NCBI RefSeq assembly: GCF_003015185.1
Contig: NZ_CP027860.1
Coordinates: forward strand, 1 to 64,000
Reading direction: 5' to 3'
Length of the DNA: 64,000 nt
Origin: Ahniella affigens
GTDB taxonomy: Bacteria > Pseudomonadota > Gammaproteobacteria > Xanthomonadales > Ahniellaceae
In this document: one piece after another, positions 58,705 to 64,000 of the stretch
Layout: each line of letters begins with the position of its first letter
Position numbering within the stretch: the first letter of the stretch is position 1
The notes under the pieces: model-generated
What the model was told of the DNA's origin: nothing
The model's database searches: none
What the model saw: only the letters and a program-made list of their open reading frames with translations
Translations under genes and position numbers: made by a program

Positions 58705-60653
58705 ACCGGATCGTCGATGCCGAAGGTCGACCCGTTCCGCTGGGGCGCGAGCTCGGTCGCGGCGGCGAAGGCTCGGTATTCGCGCTCGATGGCAAGCAAG
58801 GCTTGGTCGCCAAGATCTATCACGAGCTGCCCGCTGGCAAGAAACAGGAAAAGCTCCGGCTGATGGCAGCGGGCGTCGACGATCGGCTGCGTCGTTACGC
58901 CGCCTGGCCCGAGGCAACCTTGCACCGCGAATCCGATCGCGCTGTTGTCGGCTTCATCATGCAGCGCATCGAACAGCGCGCACCAATTCATATGCTCTAC
59001 AGCCCCGCGCAGCGTCGGCAGATGTTTCCAAAAGTGCGCTTTGACTTCTTGTTGTTCGTTGCGCGCAACGTGGCGGCGGCATTCGATACCTTGCATGATC
59101 ACGGTCATGTGCTCGGTGATGTCAACCAGGGCAATGTACTCGTTGGTGAAGACAGTCAGGTTGTGTTGATTGACTGTGATTCGTTCCAAGTGCGGTTTGG
59201 TGCCGCGTTGCATCGCTGCGAGGTGGGCGTCGCGCACTTCACCCCGCCGGAACTGCAGCGCGTCAATGCGTTCGAGACCACCACGCGGACATCCAACCAT
59301 GACGGCTTTGGTTTGGCGTTGCTGATCTTTCATCTCCTAATGGGTGGTCGGCATCCGTTCTCTGGCGTGCCGCAAAGCGAACGGGTGGGCAACGCGTTGG
59401 AGGCCGATATCCGCGACTTTCGCTACGCCTATGCGCGTGATGCGATGCGCCGCCTGTTAGTGCCGCCACCACGTGCAATGCCTATCGATGCGATGCCGTT
59501 GGCGATCATTGGCATGTTCGAGGCGGCGTTTACCGAAAGTGGCGTGCAGCGCCGTCCGAGTGCTGCCGACTGGGTATCTGCACTCGATCAGTTTCGCAGC
59601 ACGCTTCGGACCTGTGCGCGGAATCCGGCACACATCGATGGCGGACACCGCCCAACGTGTCTGTGGTGCGAGCTCGAAACCGAACAGGTGTATCTGTTCA
59701 GCGAGCGCCCGGGCAAACCAGTGTGGTCGGCGTCGATGCCGGCTTTGGCTTTCGACCTTCGCGGGATGCGTCGAAAGCTCGAACAGCTCCCCGTGCCCAG
59801 TCTGATTCAAGTACCCGCGCTGCCAACGCTGCCGGCGCCCGTGCGTGCCGATGGCTGGATGCCCTATATCGTGTCAGGACTATTCGTTGGATTGGCATGT
59901 GTGTTCGTGACAATGCTGATACTGCTGAACTGGCAGTCTGTGCTCTTCATGCTGGTGAGCTTGATTGTTGGGCCAACGGCCGTAGTGATTTGGTGGCATC
60001 ACATGGTGCACCTGCGGGATCTGCGCCTGCAACATTTAACGACACGAATCAACGATTGTACGATTCGTCTGCAGCAATTGGTCAACCGATTCAATCAGCA
60101 GCGTGGGGCGGAGCCGTTTCTCGCGCAACGAAAGCAGATCGACGAGCTTCTCGGTCAGTACGAAGCGCATTTGAGGCGCGTGCCGGGTCAGCTGACCCCG
60201 AGTCAGCAAGCCGCTTCTGACCAGGCTTTGGCGAAGTTCCTTGGTCGATTCGCGCTATATGATTGGAAAGATGCTCGCGTCGGTGCGGTGGAACGCGTGC
60301 GTCTGCAACGCGCCGGTGTTTGGACAGCAGCTGACATCACACCGCAATCGTTGGCCGCGGCTGAACTGAAGCGCACGGAGTCCATCTCAGCGTTGCTCGA
60401 CTGGCGTCGGGATTTGGAGCAGAAACATTTGAAGAACGCACCGATCATGAGTGTTGACGGGCAGGCTGACCGGCGTGAGTTACATCGCGTTCAAGTGGCA
60501 CTGGAAGATCGAATCCAGAGCGGCTGGCAAAAGTTGTCGACGATCAAGGTCAACACCAAACCCCTGAGCAAATCGGATGCCGCCCAGCTCCAGGTGCTAG
60601 TCGAACAGCGCGCCGCTGCGTATCAAGACTATTGTCGCGAGGCGTTGTCGTGA
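58701..60653 (+). CDS. Membrane protein kinase of TerY-P type, copy 1
   Basis: 650 residues. N-terminal kinase: GRELGRGGEGSVFALDG (P-loop), VAKIYHE, catalytic HGHVLGDVNQGNVLV (HxD replaced by GD with N), VLIDCDSFQV (metal-binding DCD for DFG), APE-like HFTPPELQ. Cys motif RPTCLWCELE at about 320, two membrane helices at about 385-435 (YIVSGLFVGLACVFVTMLIL and MLVSLIVGPTAVVIWW), then a long coiled coil. Expected to phosphorylate the TerY-like protein. Confidence 0.85.
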   Translation: MNRIVDAEGRPVPLGRELGRGGEGSVFALDGKQGLVAKIYHELPAGKKQEKLRLMAAGVDDRLRRYAAWPEATLHRESDRAVVGFIMQRIEQRAPIHMLYSPAQRRQMFPKVRFDFLLFVARNVAAAFDTLHDHGHVLGDVNQGNVLVGEDSQVVLIDCDSFQVRFGAALHRCEVGVAHFTPPELQRVNAFETTTRTSNHDGFGLALLIFHLLMGGRHPFSGVPQSERVGNALEADIRDFRYAYARDAMRRLLVPPPRAMPIDAMPLAIIGMFEAAFTESGVQRRPSAADWVSALDQFRSTLRTCARNPAHIDGGHRPTCLWCELETEQVYLFSERPGKPVWSASMPALAFDLRGMRRKLEQLPVPSLIQVPALPTLPAPVRADGWMPYIVSGLFVGLACVFVTMLILLNWQSVLFMLVSLIVGPTAVVIWWHHMVHLRDLRLQHLTTRINDCTIRLQQLVNRFNQQRGAEPFLAQRKQIDELLGQYEAHLRRVPGQLTPSQQAASDQALAKFLGRFALYDWKDARVGAVERVRLQRAGVWTAADITPQSLAAAELKRTESISALLDWRRDLEQKHLKNAPIMSVDGQADRRELHRVQVALEDRIQSGWQKLSTIKVNTKPLSKSDAAQLQVLVEQRAAAYQDYCREALS

Positions 60654-60666
60654 GGGGGCTGGCGCG

Positions 60667-62658
60667 ATGAACCAACTTGTCGACAAGATCGGTCGGTCCG
60701 TTCCTCTTGGTCGGGAACTTGGCCGCGGTGGCGAAGGCGCGGTCTATGAAGTGGTTGGCCAGCCCGACTTGGTTGCAAAGTTGTATCACGACGTCCCTGA
60801 TGCAAGGAAACAGGACAAGCTGATCCGCATGGCCGCAGGACTCGATGATCGTCTGCACCAATACGCAGCGTGGCCAGAAGAAACCTTGCATCAGCCGTCC
60901 GATAGCGCCGTCGTTGGCTTCACGATGCAGCGTATCAAGGCGCGCAAGCCAGTGCATATGCTGTATAGCCCTGGGCAGCGCCGTTCGGCATTTCCGAATA
61001 CCGACTTTGGCTTTCTCGTCTACGTGGCGCGCAACATTGCGGCGGCATTTGACACCGTGCACGACCATGGTCACGTGCTCGGCGACGTCAATCAGGGAAA
61101 CGTGTTGGTAGGCGCCGACAGTCAGGTGATTCTGATCGATTGCGATTCATTTCAGGTCCGTTTTGGCGGCATCGTCCATCGATGCGAAGTCGGTGTCGCG
61201 CACTTCACGCCGCCCGAGTTGCAACATAGCGGTGGTTTCGAACAAGTGCTCCGCACGTCGAACCATGATTGCTTTGGTCTCGCGCTTTTGATCTTTCACC
61301 TGTTGATGGGCGGACGCCATCCCTTCTCTGGCGTGCCGCAAAGCGAGCACGTCGGCGAAACACTGGAGTCGAACATCCGGGAGTTCCGGTATGCCTACGC
61401 GCGCGATGCGAATCTTCGCCTGCTGTTGCCGCCGCCGCGCTCGGTGCCGATCAATGTTTTGCCACTTTCGATACAAGATCTATTTGAACAGGCGTTCCTC
61501 GAGCCAAGCGTTACCGCGCGGCCGACTGCTGCAGCGTGGGTCGCGGCACTTGATAGGCTTCGAGCCGGTCTCAAGACCTGTTCCCAACGTGCGCTGCATC
61601 GCTATCCTGGTCAGTTGGAAAGCTGCTGTTGGTGCGCGTTGAATAGTCAGCGCATCGTGTTATTTGGGAATCAAACGATTCCAAAGACCGCGCCGGCGCC
61701 GAGGGTCACGCTATGGAGCGAGCAGCAGATCCGCGCACTGCGGGCGGAAGTGCTAAGAATCCAGTTTCCAGACCCGATATCGGTAGTGCTACCGCGATTG
61801 CCCTGCGTCAGTGAGATAGGGTCGAACCATAGTACGGTGACCGCTGTTTCCGTTTGTGCCGCTTTGGTGCTTGCGGCGCTGCTGATTGTACTGGTTGACT
61901 GGCCTGCCGATCGGGAATCGCGGGAACTGCTGATCTTGATGACTATCGGTGGTTCGACAATCTTGGGTGTGCTGGGGGCGTCTGTCGCCATCATCATCAC
62001 CGAGCGCCGCCGGAAACAAATCGTTCAGGCATTGGAGTTCGACTACTTCGAAGTCGAAGCCAAACTGGAGGTAGCTTTAAAAAGGATGAATCTGGAGCTT
62101 GGCGTACACACGCTCAGAATTCGCACCGATCAACTCATGGCGCTGATTGACGAATACGAGTTACTTCGGCGCGACGGACTAGAAGCATTCAGGAGCGAGG
62201 CGCAGGCAGCAATACATCAGGCCCAATCCCTTTATCTCCAGAAGACTTCGCTGAACCAGTGCCAAGACCCACGTGTCCAAGCCCGACACAAACTTGTCTT
62301 GCGTGAGGCGCAGATCGACAACGCAGACCAATTGTCGCCCGCGCGCTTGCAAAGTCTGGATGAACTTGAAGCCGCAGTCGTCGATGCCTTGCTCGCCTGG
62401 AAAGGGGGCATGATCGTTGCGTTCCATCAGACGATTCCCAATCGCTCCGACCGTGAAACGGCTTTTCGAGCTCGGCACGAGCAAAGCTTATTGCGCTTGC
62501 AGGCACAAATCGAATCGGCGCACGCTGATGTGAACCACTTGCATTCTAACCTTCGGCCGATTTCCAATGCACAACGCCAGCAGCTTGAACTGCTGCTTGC
62601 GAAGGGCGGGGAAATTCATCGTCTCTACAGTTTGCAGGCGAGTTCCGGCCGGCGTTAA
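60667..62658 (+). CDS. Membrane protein kinase of TerY-P type, copy 2
   Basis: 663 residues, paralogous to the preceding kinase along its whole length: GRELGRGGEGAVYEVVG, HGHVLGDVNQGNVLV, ILIDCDSFQVRFG, HFTPPELQHSGG, zinc-like CCWCALN, membrane helices VCAALVLAALLIVLVDW and LLILMTIGGSTILGVLGASV, and a coiled-coil tail. Tandem duplication is the likely origin; the tails have diverged most, which may set different partners. The TAA stop is the target site of the MITE array. Confidence 0.85.
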   Translation: MNQLVDKIGRSVPLGRELGRGGEGAVYEVVGQPDLVAKLYHDVPDARKQDKLIRMAAGLDDRLHQYAAWPEETLHQPSDSAVVGFTMQRIKARKPVHMLYSPGQRRSAFPNTDFGFLVYVARNIAAAFDTVHDHGHVLGDVNQGNVLVGADSQVILIDCDSFQVRFGGIVHRCEVGVAHFTPPELQHSGGFEQVLRTSNHDCFGLALLIFHLLMGGRHPFSGVPQSEHVGETLESNIREFRYAYARDANLRLLLPPPRSVPINVLPLSIQDLFEQAFLEPSVTARPTAAAWVAALDRLRAGLKTCSQRALHRYPGQLESCCWCALNSQRIVLFGNQTIPKTAPAPRVTLWSEQQIRALRAEVLRIQFPDPISVVLPRLPCVSEIGSNHSTVTAVSVCAALVLAALLIVLVDWPADRESRELLILMTIGGSTILGVLGASVAIIITERRRKQIVQALEFDYFEVEAKLEVALKRMNLELGVHTLRIRTDQLMALIDEYELLRRDGLEAFRSEAQAAIHQAQSLYLQKTSLNQCQDPRVQARHKLVLREAQIDNADQLSPARLQSLDELEAAVVDALLAWKGGMIVAFHQTIPNRSDRETAFRARHEQSLLRLQAQIESAHADVNHLHSNLRPISNAQRQQLELLLAKGGEIHRLYSLQASSGRR

Positions 62659-63318
62659 GGAGCCTCTGAACAAGGTCAGAGGCGATGCGGGCCATGGATG
62701 GCCCGCCCAGAATCAAGCACGTCAGTGATTGATTCTGGAGCAGTGAGTCCGGACATGTGCCGGACTCAGTGCGGGCCTGAAAGTCCAGGATGGACTTTTT
62801 CAGACCGGCAAATACTGGCCATGGATGGCCCGCCCAGAATCAAACACGCAAGTGGTTGATTCTGGAGCACTGGGTCCGGACATGTGCCGGACTCAGTGCG
62901 GGCCTGAAAGTCCAGGATGGACTTTTTCAGACCGGCAAATACTGGCCATGGATGGCCCGCCCAGAATCAAGCACGTCAGTGATTGATTCTGGAGCAGTGA
63001 GTCCGGACATGTGCCGGACTCAGTGCGGGCCTGAAAGTCCAGGATGGACTTTTTCAGACCGGCAAATACTGGCCATGGATGGCCCGCCCAGAATCAAGCA
63101 CGTCAGTGATTGATTCTGGAGCAGTGAGTCCGGACATGTGCCGGACTCAGTGCGGGTCTGAAAGTCCAGGATGGACTTTTTCAGACCGGCAAATACTGGC
63201 CATGGATGGCCCGCCCAGAATCAAGCACGCAAGTGGTTGATTCTGGAGCACTAAGTCCGGACATGTGCCGGACTCAGTGCGGGTCTGAAAGTCCAGGATG
63301 GACTTCTTCAGACCCTCC
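62659..63318. mobile_element. IS5-type MITE expanded to five 127 bp tandem units
   Basis: Left end GGAGCCTCTGAACAAGG and right end TTCTTCAGACCCTCC, flanked by TTAA/CTAA. Units start at 62691, 62818, 62945, 63072 and 63199, each exactly 127 bp apart. Each unit has four hairpins: GGCCATGGATGGCC, AATCAAGCACG/CTTGATT type, GAGTCCGGACATGTGCCGGACTC, and AAGTCCAGGATGGACTT. It begins on the base after the kinase stop codon. Confidence 0.85.
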
Positions 63319-63369
63319 CTAATAGTGCAATTCGATTCGAATGCAGCCGTTCAGCCGGATCCGTCCCGA

Positions 63370-63951
63370 TCACCAAACCACCAGACGCCAGCCTGTTCCG
63401 GCAAGCAACCCCACACTCAGGCCGGCGACGACGTCAGACCAGGTATGCCGCTGCAACTGCAATCGGGACCACGTGATCAGCATAATGCTGCCAGCAGCCA
63501 CTGCGACGCTCAGGTAGTCACTTACGAGCACACAAGCCGCCAGAGCCGCAAAGCTCACGTGCAATGACAGTTTCAGCCAGCGTGCAAGGATCAAGGCGCT
63601 CGCAAGAATCACGCTGCTCGCAGCGAGTCCAAGTGCGAGCGCCACTTGTCCCAGCCCGAACCAACACAACGCACTGGCCCCAACCAATACGCAAAGCATG
63701 AACACGTTGAGTTGGGTGCGTTCCTTCGGAACAGAAGCGTCCACGTGTTGCCACTGCCCGCGATGGACCTTCCAGAATGCGAACGCGAGTCCGATCGCCA
63801 CGATCAGCAACGGCACCAGCCAAGTGGCCGCTGATTGGTTGGGACTGGCGTGCCGTACGGGCGCAAAGACCACCGCCAACGACATCAGCATCGCGGGATG
63901 CCCGAGTGTGGAAATCAGGCTGGCAAGCCGAATCACCGCACGTTGCGCCAT
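63370..63951 (-). CDS. PAP2-like membrane phosphatase
   Basis: 193 residues with five or six membrane helices. PAP2 catalytic pieces: LKLSLHVSFAALAA (SxH region) and RLQLQRHTWSDVVAGLSVGL (RxxxxxHxxxD). The first KxxxxxxRP motif is degenerate (VPKERTQLN). Such enzymes dephosphorylate lipid pyrophosphates or phosphatidic acid. It is read towards the MITE array, convergent with the TerY-P operon. Confidence 0.75.
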   Translation of the reverse strand: MAQRAVIRLASLISTLGHPAMLMSLAVVFAPVRHASPNQSAATWLVPLLIVAIGLAFAFWKVHRGQWQHVDASVPKERTQLNVFMLCVLVGASALCWFGLGQVALALGLAASSVILASALILARWLKLSLHVSFAALAACVLVSDYLSVAVAAGSIMLITWSRLQLQRHTWSDVVAGLSVGLLAGTGWRLVVW

Positions 63952-64000
63952 CGGTTGCTTAATCGCGAGCGTTTAGTGTGACGCAAGCACAGCTGCCTAC

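Noticed and set aside
62659-63318. CRISPR array or satellite of unknown origin
   Set aside because: Units are 127 bp and wholly conserved, with IS5-type ends at the borders; a MITE expansion explains it.

Overview
The window looks like the chromosome of a GC-rich gammaproteobacterium. A member of the Lysobacterales/Xanthomonadales is the best inference: the outer-membrane biogenesis cluster lptD-surA-pdxA-rsmA is intact, two very large exported proteins begin their mature part with an IFxSxFEP motif of the kind common in that group, and REP-like arrays are frequent. No rRNA, tRNA or CRISPR was found.

Layout. (1) Positions 1 to about 22.9 kb, with an outlying piece at 34.3-36.1 kb, are a chromosomal integron gene-cassette array. 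Small, mostly plus-strand genes of unrelated function alternate with attC recombination sites (left box RYYYAAC, right box GTTRRRY, imperfect palindrome between). No integrase gene is present. Cassette orientation suggests intI lies to the left of base 1, so the window would hold the old, distal end of the array. Cassettes include an mCpol plus CARF-like/two-TM pair (Panoptes-like), a stand-alone TIR protein, a TIR plus caspase-like pair (Thoeris type IV-like), toxin-antitoxin pairs (HigBA, ParDE, Phd/ParE), DUF4238, YcxB-like, Imm50-like and several unknown proteins. The array is littered with IS5-group elements and their MITEs, truncated IS1182-like remnants that end exactly at attC right boxes, and small palindromic repeats.

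(2) At 23.15-27.9 kb lies a 1581-residue NLR-like protein: nucleoside-phosphorylase-like domain, NB-ARC ATPase, fifteen nearly identical 40-residue TPR-like repeats and a cold-shock-like C-terminus. (3) At 29.1-41.8 kb two paralogous giant exported proteins with C-terminal zincin motifs, both on the minus strand, flank the outlying cassette piece. (4) From 42.2 kb the content is mostly core: tryptophan 2,3-dioxygenase; a bufferin-type metallophore operon (bufA1-bufB-bufC) with DoxX downstream; nth; a membrane diguanylate cyclase; lptD-surA-pdxA-rsmA; a SIMPL-domain protein; a YgjP-like metallopeptidase; a TerY-P phosphorylation operon (vWA, PP2C, two kinases); and a PAP2-like membrane phosphatase. 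Two REP-type tandem arrays and a 5 x 127 bp MITE array sit between these genes.

How genes work together. The left third reads as a defence bank in which most systems carry one enzyme that makes or degrades a nucleotide signal and one effector. The right third is envelope biogenesis, metal stress and phospho-signalling.

Quality caveat. The second IS5 copy differs from the first by ten single-base homopolymer shortenings and, where compared, no substitutions. Two toxin genes also carry one-base frameshifts. Some broken genes here may therefore be sequence errors.
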